A DNA stretch of 64,000 nucleotides. It comes from Streptomyces sp. 15-116A. GTDB lineage: Bacteria; Actinomycetota; Actinomycetes; Streptomycetales; Streptomycetaceae. The DNA lies in contig NZ_JAOCQE010000003.1 in the NCBI RefSeq assembly GCF_025290915.1, positions 1-64,000 of the forward strand. Direction: 5' to 3'. Shown here piece after piece: positions 43,382 through 51,544 of the stretch; position 1 is the stretch's first letter, and each line of letters starts with the position of its first letter. The notes under the pieces were generated by a model that saw only the letters and a list, made by a program, of their open reading frames with translations, made no database searches and was not told the origin of the DNA. Position numbers and translations under genes: made by a program.

Positions 43382-44286
43382 CCCAGCTTCCCGAGAGAGA
43401 CCTTCCGCCGGGCCGTCACCGACTCCTCAAGGAGCATCTGATGACCGAGATCCGGCACACCGCCCCGCCCGCCCCCGCACGTACATCGCCCAGGTGGCGG
43501 AGGCCCGCTCTGGTGGCGGCCGCGGCCGCGGCTGTGGTCGCGACCTTCACCGTCGCCCTGCCGTCCGGTGAGTCCACTCCCGCCGCCTCGAAGGAGGCCG
43601 TGTCCCTGCTGGAAGAGGTCGCACTGGCGGCGGAGAAGGCGCAGGCGCCGACCGATGTCAGGGACGACCAGTTCGTGTACATCAGGAGCAAGGGCGGCTG
43701 GACCACGCAGACTGGCGACGGCCCCGCGCGACTGCAGCCCGTCCACCAGCGGGAGGTCTGGCTGTCGGTGGACGGCTCACGCGAGGGCATGCTGCACGCC
43801 CCTCACGTCCGGTCCGACCACGAACCGCTCGAGAAGCAGACCCCCGGCATCCCGTCCAACACCAACTACCGCCACCTTCAGACCCTCCCCACCGACCCCG
43901 ACGAGATGTACGAGTGGCTGAACAGCGTCAGTGAGGGCGGCAACAGCAAGGACGAGGCCAACTTCTTCCTCGTCGGCGATCTCTCGCGCGAGTCCCTGGT
44001 GCCCCCGGCCCAGGCCGCCGCGCTCTACCGGGCGGCGGCGAAGATCCCCGGTGTCTTCGTCGTCGACGACGCGGTCGACGCGGCGGGCCGGCACGGCGTC
44101 GCGGTCGCCCGGATCGACGACGGGGAGCGTGTCGAGCTGATCTTCGACAAGAAGACCAAGGAATTCCTCGGTGAGCGCGAGGTCGCCGTCGAGGACCTGC
44201 CCGGTGGCTTCGAGAAGGGGGAGGTGACCGGCCGCTTCGCCGTCCTGGAGCGGGCCGTGGTGGACAAGCGGGGCGAGCGCCCGTAG
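43378..44286 (+). CDS. CU044_5270-family membrane protein (sigma partner)
   Basis: A 302-residue protein with a cytoplasmic N-terminus (LPERDLPPGRHRLLKEHLM), one transmembrane helix (about 42-62) and a large external domain. This architecture follows ECF sigma genes throughout actinobacteria and is presumed to regulate the sigma factor; no zinc-finger anti-sigma motif is seen, so the mechanism is open. Confidence 0.8.
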   Translation: MTQLPERDLPPGRHRLLKEHLMTEIRHTAPPAPARTSPRWRRPALVAAAAAAVVATFTVALPSGESTPAASKEAVSLLEEVALAAEKAQAPTDVRDDQFVYIRSKGGWTTQTGDGPARLQPVHQREVWLSVDGSREGMLHAPHVRSDHEPLEKQTPGIPSNTNYRHLQTLPTDPDEMYEWLNSVSEGGNSKDEANFFLVGDLSRESLVPPAQAAALYRAAAKIPGVFVVDDAVDAAGRHGVAVARIDDGERVELIFDKKTKEFLGEREVAVEDLPGGFEKGEVTGRFAVLERAVVDKRGERP

Positions 44287-44289
44287 CCG

Positions 44290-44748
44290 TCAGTCCCCGA
44301 TGTCCTCCTTCCACAGCTGTGGATGACGTTCGGTGAAGTCCCGCATCAGCGCGATGCACTCGGCGTCGTCGAGCACGATGATCTCCACGCCGTGCTCGGC
44401 CAGCCAGTCGTGGCCGCCGTGGAAGGTGACCGCTTCGCCGATCACCACGCGGGAGATGCCGAACTGGCGGACCAGGCCCGAGCAGTACCAGCACGGGGAG
44501 AGGGTCGTCACCATCGTCGTGCCCCGGTACGAGCGCTGCCGTCCCGCCGCGCGGAAGGCGGCGGTCTCCGCGTGCAGCGACGGATCGCCGTCCTGCACGC
44601 GGCGGTTGCGGCCGCGGCCGAGCAGCGTGCCGTCGGCGCCGTAGAGGGCGGCGCCGATGGGGATGCCGCCCTCGGCGAGACCGGTGCGGGCCTCGGTGAG
44701 GGCGGTGCTGAGCCACGTGCGGGCGGTGGCCGGGGTGATCGAGTCCAT
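44290..44748 (-). CDS. Nucleoside/cytosine deaminase family protein
   Basis: A 152-residue CDA-fold deaminase with zinc motifs HAET (His and catalytic Glu) and PCWYCSG. The length and the C-terminal LMRDFTERHPQLW resemble yeast-type cytosine deaminase and guanine deaminase. The substrate cannot be decided from sequence alone. It stands alone, converging on the sigma partner gene. Confidence 0.88.
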   Translation of the reverse strand: MDSITPATARTWLSTALTEARTGLAEGGIPIGAALYGADGTLLGRGRNRRVQDGDPSLHAETAAFRAAGRQRSYRGTTMVTTLSPCWYCSGLVRQFGISRVVIGEAVTFHGGHDWLAEHGVEIIVLDDAECIALMRDFTERHPQLWKEDIGD

Positions 44749-44839
44749 GTGCTCAGTGTGTCCTGGCGGCTCTGTACCCTGGCCCGATCATCGCCGCACG
44801 GGCGGCAGTTGTGGGCTGGGCTGGGCTGGGAGGAATGTG

Positions 44840-45604
44840 ATGGGTGCTCCGGCACTTCACGAGCTGCGGGAGGTCTGCCAGCCGCAGGCCAAGATGGCGA
44901 GCCGGAACGGCGAACACTGGGCCGGGCGGCTCTACATGCGCCGGATCTCCCTGCGCACCACCCGCCACCTGGTCCGCACCCCGGTCACGCCGGACCAGCT
45001 GACCTGGACCATGGTGGTGTGCGGGGTCGCCTCCGGGGCGGCCCTGATGATCCCGGGCCTGACCGGTGCCGTCCTCGCCGTGATCCTGATGCAGTTGTTC
45101 CTCCTCTTCGACTGCGTGGACGGCGAGGTGGCCCGCTGGAAGGGCCAGAACAGCGCCGCCGGGATCTACGTCGACCGCCTCGGCGCGTATCTCGCCGACG
45201 CAGCCCTGATGGCGGGCGCCGGGTACCGTGCCGCCGAGTCGGGCGTCGGCGGCTGGCTGTCGATCGGTGTGGCCACGGCTCTCGGTGTGGTCCTGCTCAA
45301 GGCTTCGACCGACCTGGTGGACGTGGCCCGCGCCCGCCGCGGCCTCGCCGTCGCCGACGACGAGTCCACCCGCCCCCGCTCCCAGGGCGTCGCCACGGTG
45401 CGCCGCATCGCCGCCGCGTTCAAGATCCACCGCGTGACCAACGGCATCGAGGCGTCCCTGGTCCTCCTGATCGCCGCGCTGGCGGACGCGGCGACGGGCG
45501 GCATCGAGCCGACCCGCTGGGCCCTGGGCGCGCTCGCGGTGATCACGTGGGTGATGGTCCCGGCCCACCTGCTGTCGATCCTGTCGTCGTCGCGGCTGCG
45601 GTGA
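44840..45604 (+). CDS. CDP-alcohol phosphatidyltransferase family protein
   Basis: A 254-residue membrane protein with the CDP-OH-P motif DCVDGEVARWKGQ...G-x3-D, carrying the first three aspartates. The fourth Asp, the catalytic base in the family motif (D-x-x-D-G-x-x-A-R-x8-G-x3-D-x3-D), reads Ala (GIYVDRLGAYLAD). It may be a subfamily with a shifted residue (Asp occurs four positions later) or different chemistry. ATG 44840 has GGGAGG at 6 nt; an in-frame GTG lies 3 nt upstream. Confidence 0.85.
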   Translation: MGAPALHELREVCQPQAKMASRNGEHWAGRLYMRRISLRTTRHLVRTPVTPDQLTWTMVVCGVASGAALMIPGLTGAVLAVILMQLFLLFDCVDGEVARWKGQNSAAGIYVDRLGAYLADAALMAGAGYRAAESGVGGWLSIGVATALGVVLLKASTDLVDVARARRGLAVADDESTRPRSQGVATVRRIAAAFKIHRVTNGIEASLVLLIAALADAATGGIEPTRWALGALAVITWVMVPAHLLSILSSSRLR

Positions 45605-45708
45605 GTGCGGGGCTACGGCACTGGTGATTTACGCGGTACGCGGGGTGCGTGACGGCGTCGACACTGCGGTGTCCGTGTCACCACCCGACTCCGTATCCGG
45701 AGGTGCCG

Positions 45709-47322
45709 ATGTCCGGTCCGTTCAGCAGACGCAAGGCAAGGATTCCGTACCGCTCGTCATGGTTCTGGACGCGCCGCTTACGGGGGGTGCTGGCGGGTGC
45801 GCTGCTGCTGGCGGCGGCCGGTGTGGGTGCCGTGCCTGCCGCAGCGGCCGACGAACCGGACAGCCCGACCGTCACCACCCGGTACGGGCAAGTGCGGGGC
45901 GAGGCGGGGGAGTCCGCGTACTCCTATCTCGGCATCCCGTATGCCGCACCCCCGGTCGGCGACCTGCGCTGGAAGCCGCCCGCCCCGCCCGCCCGCTGGA
46001 CGGGCGCCCGGGACGCGACAACGCCCGGCAACCCGTGCATGCAGGCCAACTCATCGACCCCCTGGGGTGATCTGGCGGGTCCCGGCACCCCCAGCGAGGA
46101 CTGCCTCTACCTCAACGTCCATGCCCCCGCCGAGCGTTCCCCGCGCGCGCGTCCCGTCATGGTGTGGATCCACGGCGGCGGCTTCACCATCGGCTCCGGC
46201 ACCTTCTACGACGGCAGTGAGCTGGCCGCCCGCGGCGACGTCATCGTCGTGACCCTCAACTACCGCCTCGGCGCCTTCGGTTACCTGGCCCACCCGGGAC
46301 TGGCCGAGGAATCGCCCGAGGGCGTCTCCGGCAACTACGGCCTCCTCGACCAGCAGGCGGCCCTGCGCTGGGTGCGGCAGAACATCGCGGCGTTCGGCGG
46401 CGACCCCGGCGAGGTGACGGTCTTCGGGGAGTCCGCGGGCGGCGGCAGTGTCTGCCAGCACCTCGTCTCGCCACGCGCGCGTGGCCTGTTCCACCGCGCC
46501 ATCGCCCAGTCGGGCTGCGGCTTCCCGCTGCCCACCCAGCAGTCCCAGCAGCACACCGGCACGTCCTGGGCGGACACCCTGGGCTGCGCCGACGTGGCCT
46601 GCCTGCGCGCCAAGCCGGCCTCCGCACTGCTCACCGCCGCGCAGAACCCCGGCGCCCGCTGGGTCCCCAACGTCGACGGCCGCGTCCTGCCGCTCCAGAT
46701 CCCCGAGGCGCTGGAGAAGGGCCGCTTCCACCGGGTCCCCGTCCTCCAGGGCACCACCGCCGACGAGGGCCGCCTCACCGTGGCGACGACGTACGACCTC
46801 GCCGGCCGCCCACTCACCGCGGCCGGCTACCCGGTCGCCGTCCGCGCCCTCTACGGCGTCCGCGCCGACGCGGTCCTCGCCCGCTACCCGCTGGCGGAGT
46901 ACGGCACCCCCGCCGAGGCCCTCGGCGCGATCCTCACCGACTCCCAGTTCGCCTGCCTCCAGTCACGCACCGCGCGGCTGATGGCCAGCCACACCCGCTC
47001 ATACCAGTACGAGTTCGCCGACCGTCACGCCATGGACTACCTCAACCTGCCGGTCAGCTTCCCGCTCGGCGCCCCGCACGGCTCGGAGATCCGGTACGTC
47101 TTCGGCGGCGTCTCGGGCACCCCCGCCCAAAACGCCCTCGCCGCGAGGATGCTCGGCTACTGGACCGCCTTCGCCCACACCGGCGTCCCGTACGCGGCGG
47201 ACGCCCCGCGCTGGAGCCAGTACCCGCAGGTCCAGGTGCTCGCCCCCGAGGTGATCACGGCGTCGACGAGCTTCCCGGAGGATCACAAGTGCGACCTGTG
47301 GAACCAGGCAGCAGGCTCCTGA
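45709..47322 (+). CDS. Secreted type B carboxylesterase
   Basis: A 537-residue alpha/beta hydrolase with a long signal peptide ending AVPAAAADE, oxyanion region WIHGGGFTIGSG, nucleophile elbow FGESAGGGSV, Glu in TTADEGRL and His in GAPHGSEIRYVF. There are Cys pairs consistent with secretion. ATG 45709 follows GGAGG by 5 nt. Its 3' end overlaps the converging gene by 68 bp. Confidence 0.92.
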   Translation: MSGPFSRRKARIPYRSSWFWTRRLRGVLAGALLLAAAGVGAVPAAAADEPDSPTVTTRYGQVRGEAGESAYSYLGIPYAAPPVGDLRWKPPAPPARWTGARDATTPGNPCMQANSSTPWGDLAGPGTPSEDCLYLNVHAPAERSPRARPVMVWIHGGGFTIGSGTFYDGSELAARGDVIVVTLNYRLGAFGYLAHPGLAEESPEGVSGNYGLLDQQAALRWVRQNIAAFGGDPGEVTVFGESAGGGSVCQHLVSPRARGLFHRAIAQSGCGFPLPTQQSQQHTGTSWADTLGCADVACLRAKPASALLTAAQNPGARWVPNVDGRVLPLQIPEALEKGRFHRVPVLQGTTADEGRLTVATTYDLAGRPLTAAGYPVAVRALYGVRADAVLARYPLAEYGTPAEALGAILTDSQFACLQSRTARLMASHTRSYQYEFADRHAMDYLNLPVSFPLGAPHGSEIRYVFGGVSGTPAQNALAARMLGYWTAFAHTGVPYAADAPRWSQYPQVQVLAPEVITASTSFPEDHKCDLWNQAAGS

Positions 47323-47929
47323 CCGGCTCCAGCACCACATAGTCCGCGATGCGGCGCCGGTAGCGCAGATGCCGGGTCTCCTGGGCGTGCCCGCGCTGCC
47401 ACTCCGCGACCTCCTCCGGGCCCTCGCACGGCCCGGAGGAGGCCCCGCACCCGCCCTCGCCGCCCGACACACAACACGCCTCGTACTCCGGCCGGGCCGA
47501 CGTGTCCGGCACGATCGCGTACGGCACGTACCGGAACAGCCGCCGGCCGCCCCCGCCGTGCTCCCGCCTCTGATGCCGGGCGAGCAGGACGTCCGCGTCC
47601 GTCTCCGCGCTGCCGTCACCGGCGGCCCGCGCGAGCGCCCGCCGCGCGCCCAGTTCAGCGCAGTCGGCGCAGCCGGGAACGGGCTCGGGCGGCGGGCCGA
47701 TCGTCACGAGCGGGTACGACGTCAACATGCCTGTCCGCGAACGGCTGTTGGCGGCCCGCACCTCCGCGCTCAACCGCTCCTCCAAGGTCGCGGGCCGGAC
47801 CGCCTCCGGATCCGCCTGCCACTCCCGGCCGCCGCCGACGGGGCGCAGCATCACGTACGGCCCCACCCGGTCCTGGTACTCACCGACCCGGCGCATGCGG
47901 CGGTCGTAGAGGAGCGTTCCCGGTTCCAT
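47255..47929 (-). CDS. Fused hypothetical protein (DUF7848-like C-terminus)
   Basis: A 224-residue protein that joins three modules usually seen as short separate Streptomyces proteins: an MEPGTLLYD...VGEYQ...GREW module (1-65), a Cys-containing PEPVPGCADCAELGARR module (about 78-125), and a FRYVPYAIVPDTSARPEYEA...CGA...YRRRIADY module like DUF7848 (130-205). No function is known for any of them. The frame ends inside the carboxylesterase 3' end. Nearby divergent XRE and DUF397 genes are its usual company. Confidence 0.65.
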   Translation of the reverse strand: MEPGTLLYDRRMRRVGEYQDRVGPYVMLRPVGGGREWQADPEAVRPATLEERLSAEVRAANSRSRTGMLTSYPLVTIGPPPEPVPGCADCAELGARRALARAAGDGSAETDADVLLARHQRREHGGGGRRLFRYVPYAIVPDTSARPEYEACCVSGGEGGCGASSGPCEGPEEVAEWQRGHAQETRHLRYRRRIADYVVLEPVRSLLPGSTGRTCDPPGSSSTP

Positions 47930-48044
47930 ACACCCTCCCGTTCGTCACTCTCGGTGTATCGAGCGTGGCTTAGGGGAATCGTCCGTATCAATGCTCGACG
48001 CGTGACACTCGACCACTGTCACGGAGGGTTGGGAGGGGGGCATC

Positions 48045-49004
48045 GTGAGCCGACGCAACGCCGAGGGTGGCTCGGGGGCCAGTACGGCTGCCGTATTCGG
48101 GGAGGTTCTGCGTCACTTCCGCGAGGCGGCGGACCTCACCCAGGAGGCACTGGCCGCACAGATACCGTGCGACCGGTCGCATGTCGCGCGGGTGGAGGCG
48201 GGCACGCGCGTGCCGACCGACACGTTCGCCAAGCTGTGCGATGAATTGCTGCGCACGGGTGGGGTGTTGCTGCGGCTGTGGGGGCGCATCGACTGGTATC
48301 CGCAGGTGGAGCATCCGGATTGGTTCCGGCGACGGGCTGAGATGGATGCGGTGGCTGTGTCGCTTCGGGAGTATCAAGAGCGGTTGATTCCGGGCCTGTT
48401 GCAGACGGAGCGGTACGCCAGGGCGCTGTTCGCGCGTGTGGCTCGGGGTGAGGAGTTGGAGGAGCGTGTACGGGCTCGGCTCAGCCGACAGCAGCGCTTC
48501 ATGGCGGAGGGCGGGCCCTCGTACGTCGTCGTGATGGACGAGAGTTGTCTGCGCAACGTTGTGGGAGGCTCGGAGGTCATGCGGGACCAGTGCGCCGCCC
48601 TGCTGGACCTCGCGAAGCGGCCCAACATCCGCATTCAGGTAGCACCGGCAAGCTATCCGGAGCTGCTCCGCCCCAACGTCTCCATGTCGTTGATCGAACT
48701 CCCCGACGGGGAGCGGTGGGTGTACTCGGAGTCGCTCGACCGGGGCCATTTCAACAGCGATCCGGCCGTCTACGCACGTCACGCCCACACCTATGATGTG
48801 CTCAGGGCGGACGTCATGTCGGCCCGCGAGACTATCGCCCTCATCGGCGACGCGATGGAAGGGTACGGGCACCATGGCCAGCCACGAAGCCAGCGCGACG
48901 ACCTGGATCAAGAGCAGCTACAGCGGAGAAAACGGCGGCAACTGCGTCGAGGTGGCCCCCGGATCTCCCGCCACCGTCCCCGTCCGAGACAGCAAGAACC
49001 CTGA
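48045..49004 (+). CDS. XRE regulator with DUF5753 domain
   Basis: A 319-residue regulator with HTH (LTQEALAAQIPCDRSHVARVEAG, about 30-55) and the DUF5753 domain (PGLLQTERYARALF to YARHAHTYDVLRADVM). Such proteins pair with DUF397 peptides as sensing modules. Family members normally end just after IGDAMEGYGH; here the frame reads on 131 bp into the DUF397 gene with an Arg-rich tail (RRKRRQLRRGG). GTG 48045 has GGAGGGGG upstream. Confidence 0.85.
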   Translation: MSRRNAEGGSGASTAAVFGEVLRHFREAADLTQEALAAQIPCDRSHVARVEAGTRVPTDTFAKLCDELLRTGGVLLRLWGRIDWYPQVEHPDWFRRRAEMDAVAVSLREYQERLIPGLLQTERYARALFARVARGEELEERVRARLSRQQRFMAEGGPSYVVVMDESCLRNVVGGSEVMRDQCAALLDLAKRPNIRIQVAPASYPELLRPNVSMSLIELPDGERWVYSESLDRGHFNSDPAVYARHAHTYDVLRADVMSARETIALIGDAMEGYGHHGQPRSQRDDLDQEQLQRRKRRQLRRGGPRISRHRPRPRQQEP

Positions 49005-49074
49005 CGGCCCGGTGCTGTTGATCACCCGCTCCGCCTGGACGGCGTTCACCTCGGCCGTTCGCGGATCACGGTGA
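48874..49074 (+). CDS. DUF397 protein, 3' end at an insertion junction
   Basis: A 66-residue DUF397 protein (TTWIKSSYSGENGGNCVEVAP, RDSKNPDGPVL, SAWTAFTSAVRGSR). The last codons form a 33-bp sequence repeated exactly at 54455-54487, where the frame would end SSQPGA instead of SR. A 5.4-kb island therefore appears to have entered this gene's 3' end and supplied a new stop. Confidence 0.85.
   Translation: MASHEASATTWIKSSYSGENGGNCVEVAPGSPATVPVRDSKNPDGPVLLITRSAWTAFTSAVRGSR
49035..49067 (+). repeat. Left 33-bp direct repeat of the RiPP island
   Basis: Identical to 54455-54487 (starts CTGGACGGCGTTCACC, ends TTCGCGGATC), same orientation. It lies in the 3' end of the DUF397 gene. Confidence 0.85.
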
Positions 49075-49093
49075 TCAGGGCCATACCGGGAGA

Positions 49094-49267
49094 TCACCAC
49101 GCGGGCGGCCTGGTGCGTGCCTGAACCGGCGGGGAGCCGGACATCGGTCGAGGAAGAGGCTGGTGAACCTTGCCGAGGCGTCGCTGCTGAACATGTCCTT
49201 GGAGTAGGACGACAGTGGCTGCTCCGGCGATGACTCCGGCAGCGGCGACCACGCTCCACTTCAGCAC
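49094..49267 (-). CDS. 57-residue single-helix membrane peptide
   Basis: GTG 49267 overlaps the stop of the hydroxylase gene by 7 bp (GTGCTGA), so it is coupled to the RiPP operon. The protein has one helix near the N-terminus (VVAAAGVIAGAATVVLL) and a Pro/Arg-rich tail. No family is recognised; it might anchor or assist export of the product. Confidence 0.5.
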   Translation of the reverse strand: MLKWSVVAAAGVIAGAATVVLLQGHVQQRRLGKVHQPLPRPMSGSPPVQARTRPPAW

Positions 49268-50280
49268 TGCTTTCGGTCCTGGTCGGGTCGGCGTACCTTC
49301 CTGATCTGCTCGTCGGTGGACCGGCCGCAGCGCACCCGGAAACGAGCCGTGGGGTCGGGGCGTTCAAGGTCGAGGACGAGGGTGCGCTCGTCTGTCCACC
49401 CCTGGAGCCGGAACTCGGCGTTGCCGATGTGAACCAGCCCGAAGCGTGGTTCACCCGCGATGCACAACGTCAGACGGCCCGCGATGATGTCCACAGCCCC
49501 GGGCAGGCTGTCAGCGGGGTCGGCGTCGGAGTCGTCCGACCAGTCCGGGAACGTGGCGGGTATGTCGAGTTCACAGCGGAGCCTTTCCTGTTCGGCTGTC
49601 GGCAACGGCGCTTCTCGGCGGGCCATCAGCACGTCTGCCCACGGCAGTTGGGCGCGGAAGCCATCAGGGAAGAGGGCCATGAGGGCGGGGGTCGGGACGC
49701 AGTCCACCACCAGGTGGATACGACGTCGCGGGCTGCGGTTGCGAGCGATGTGCAGACGGTCGAAGTCCGCGTACCACAGCTGTCCGGCCTCCCAGTGGTA
49801 GGTCTGGCCGCCCACGATGAGTTCGGCGCCGGGCTGGGTCACGACGGGGATGTGCAGGCGCAGGGAACCCCAGGGGAAGTTGGTCCGTCCGTCGCGGTGC
49901 TCGTGTGTCTCGGCGCCCGGGCCGAGGGCCATGAGGCGGACGCTGTGCAGCGGGGCGGGGATCTGCGCCAGGACCTCGGCGTGGTAGGGGCAGCGGTCCA
50001 GTGCCGCGGTGTCGAGATGGTCTTCGAGACCGGCTCCGCCCGGGTCCGTGCGGTGCAGGCTGCCCGTGGGGCTCCGCAGGGGGATGATCTTCCAGTCGAA
50101 GGCGTCCTCCGTTCCCAGACCGTCTTGACTCACGGGTCGGTTGGGCCGCCAGGTGAACCCGGACAGCGCGTCGACTTCGGCCCCGAGGCGTGCGGCATCG
50201 GCGGTGAGGCCGAGGGGGACGGCCGGCGGCAGATGGGACCAGGTCGCGTCACCGACCGAGGTCGTGGAGGCAGTGGACAC
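49261..50280 (-). CDS. Aspartyl/asparaginyl beta-hydroxylase-like enzyme
   Basis: A 339-residue Fe(II)/2-oxoglutarate-type oxygenase. The metal triad is visible as H128/D130 in ETHEHRDGRTNFPWG and H177 in DFDRLHIARN, followed by the 2-OG-binding Arg in the next strand. The conserved LRLHIPVVTQPGAEL matches the Asp_Arg_Hydrox family. The C-terminal 100 residues are extra. GTG 50280 has AAGGA upstream. In a RiPP operon it would hydroxylate the peptide or an intermediate. Confidence 0.82.
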   Translation of the reverse strand: MSTASTTSVGDATWSHLPPAVPLGLTADAARLGAEVDALSGFTWRPNRPVSQDGLGTEDAFDWKIIPLRSPTGSLHRTDPGGAGLEDHLDTAALDRCPYHAEVLAQIPAPLHSVRLMALGPGAETHEHRDGRTNFPWGSLRLHIPVVTQPGAELIVGGQTYHWEAGQLWYADFDRLHIARNRSPRRRIHLVVDCVPTPALMALFPDGFRAQLPWADVLMARREAPLPTAEQERLRCELDIPATFPDWSDDSDADPADSLPGAVDIIAGRLTLCIAGEPRFGLVHIGNAEFRLQGWTDERTLVLDLERPDPTARFRVRCGRSTDEQIRKVRRPDQDRKQC

Positions 50281-50290
50281 GGGGGAATCC

Positions 50291-51544
50291 TTAACTGTCG
50301 ACGGGCAGGGGCGGCTGGTTCGAGGCCATGGGCGCAGAACGGCCGGATCGCCGCCAGTGGCGGCGTCCGCAGAGCAGGGCAGCCGAGGCGAGGGACGCGG
50401 TTCCGGCGGCGGCGAACACCCAGGACAGCGAAAGCCATTCCGCCAGGAGGCCGCCTGCGGCCAGGGCTGTGCCCTGTGCCGCGATGGAGCCTGCGCCACT
50501 GAGTGTCAGCGCGCGTCCCCTCAGGGACACGGGGACCCGCTCGACGAAGAGCTGGTCGAGCGGGAGGACGAAGGCGCTGCCGATACCACTGAGGAACAGC
50601 AGGGCCAACGCCACGGGCAAGGAGGGGCCGATGGCGAAGCCGATGAGCGGGCCCGCGGCGACCAGGACGAGCAGCGGGATACGGCGCACACGCGCCGCCG
50701 GGCTCATCCAGCGGGCGACGATGACTTCTCCGAGCACGGTTCCCACCGCAGGGGCGGCCAGCAGGAGACCCACTGCCGCCGTACCTCCGCCGAGCTCGTC
50801 GGCGTAGGGGGCGGCGAGCCCTTCGGGCATGACCAGCAGTGCGGTCGGAATCCACTGCAGGAGCAGCAGACGGCGTAACGCCGGATCGCCGAGAACGGCC
50901 CAGTTGCCCCGGGTCGTCGCGCGGATGATGCCGCCTGTGTGCGCGGAGCGCTGGGCGGCGGCCGGTCGGGGCCGGACCATCAGGAGAACCATGGTGAGGG
51001 AGAAGACGAACGTCGCGGCGTCGAGGAGCAGCGCGGTCCTCGGTGTGACCAGGACGAGCAGCAGGCCGCCCAGTCCGAATCCGAGGGTCTGGCCGAGTTG
51101 CACGGTTCCGGAGAACATCGACCGGGCCAGGACGTATCCCTCCATCCCCACGATCTCCGGCAGCATGGACTGCCGGGCTGCACGGAACATGGGTGTCAGG
51201 GCACCGGACACGGTGACCAGCACGAGCAGGGCCCAGACAGGTATCCCCGGCACCGTCATGGACAACACGCACAGCAGCCGTATCGTGTCGCCGATGAGCA
51301 TGATGCGTCGTACGGGCAGCAGGTCCACCACGGCAGAAGCCAGCGCTGCCGTCAGCACCTGGGGCAGGAAGCCGAGCGCGAAGGTGAGCGCGGTCATGAA
51401 CGCCGAGCGGGTGCGGTCGTAGACCAGCACGGACAAGGCGACTTTGCTGAGGACGTCCCCGAGAATCGAGACCGAGTGGGCGGCGAAGAGCCCGGTGAAC
51501 TCACGGTTGGCCAGCAGTTTCCGGTAGGTGGTCGCTTCGCTCAT
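50291..51544 (-). CDS. MFS transporter
   Basis: A 417-residue, 12-helix major facilitator with an MFS_3-like N-terminus (LLANREFTGLFAAHSVSILGDVLSKVALSVLVYDRT in part) of the kind used for drug and peptide export. Its ATG overlaps the P450 stop (ATGA) and the hydroxylase follows 10 bp after its stop. It most likely exports the island's product. Confidence 0.88.
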   Translation of the reverse strand: MSEATTYRKLLANREFTGLFAAHSVSILGDVLSKVALSVLVYDRTRSAFMTALTFALGFLPQVLTAALASAVVDLLPVRRIMLIGDTIRLLCVLSMTVPGIPVWALLVLVTVSGALTPMFRAARQSMLPEIVGMEGYVLARSMFSGTVQLGQTLGFGLGGLLLVLVTPRTALLLDAATFVFSLTMVLLMVRPRPAAAQRSAHTGGIIRATTRGNWAVLGDPALRRLLLLQWIPTALLVMPEGLAAPYADELGGGTAAVGLLLAAPAVGTVLGEVIVARWMSPAARVRRIPLLVLVAAGPLIGFAIGPSLPVALALLFLSGIGSAFVLPLDQLFVERVPVSLRGRALTLSGAGSIAAQGTALAAGGLLAEWLSLSWVFAAAGTASLASAALLCGRRHWRRSGRSAPMASNQPPLPVDS

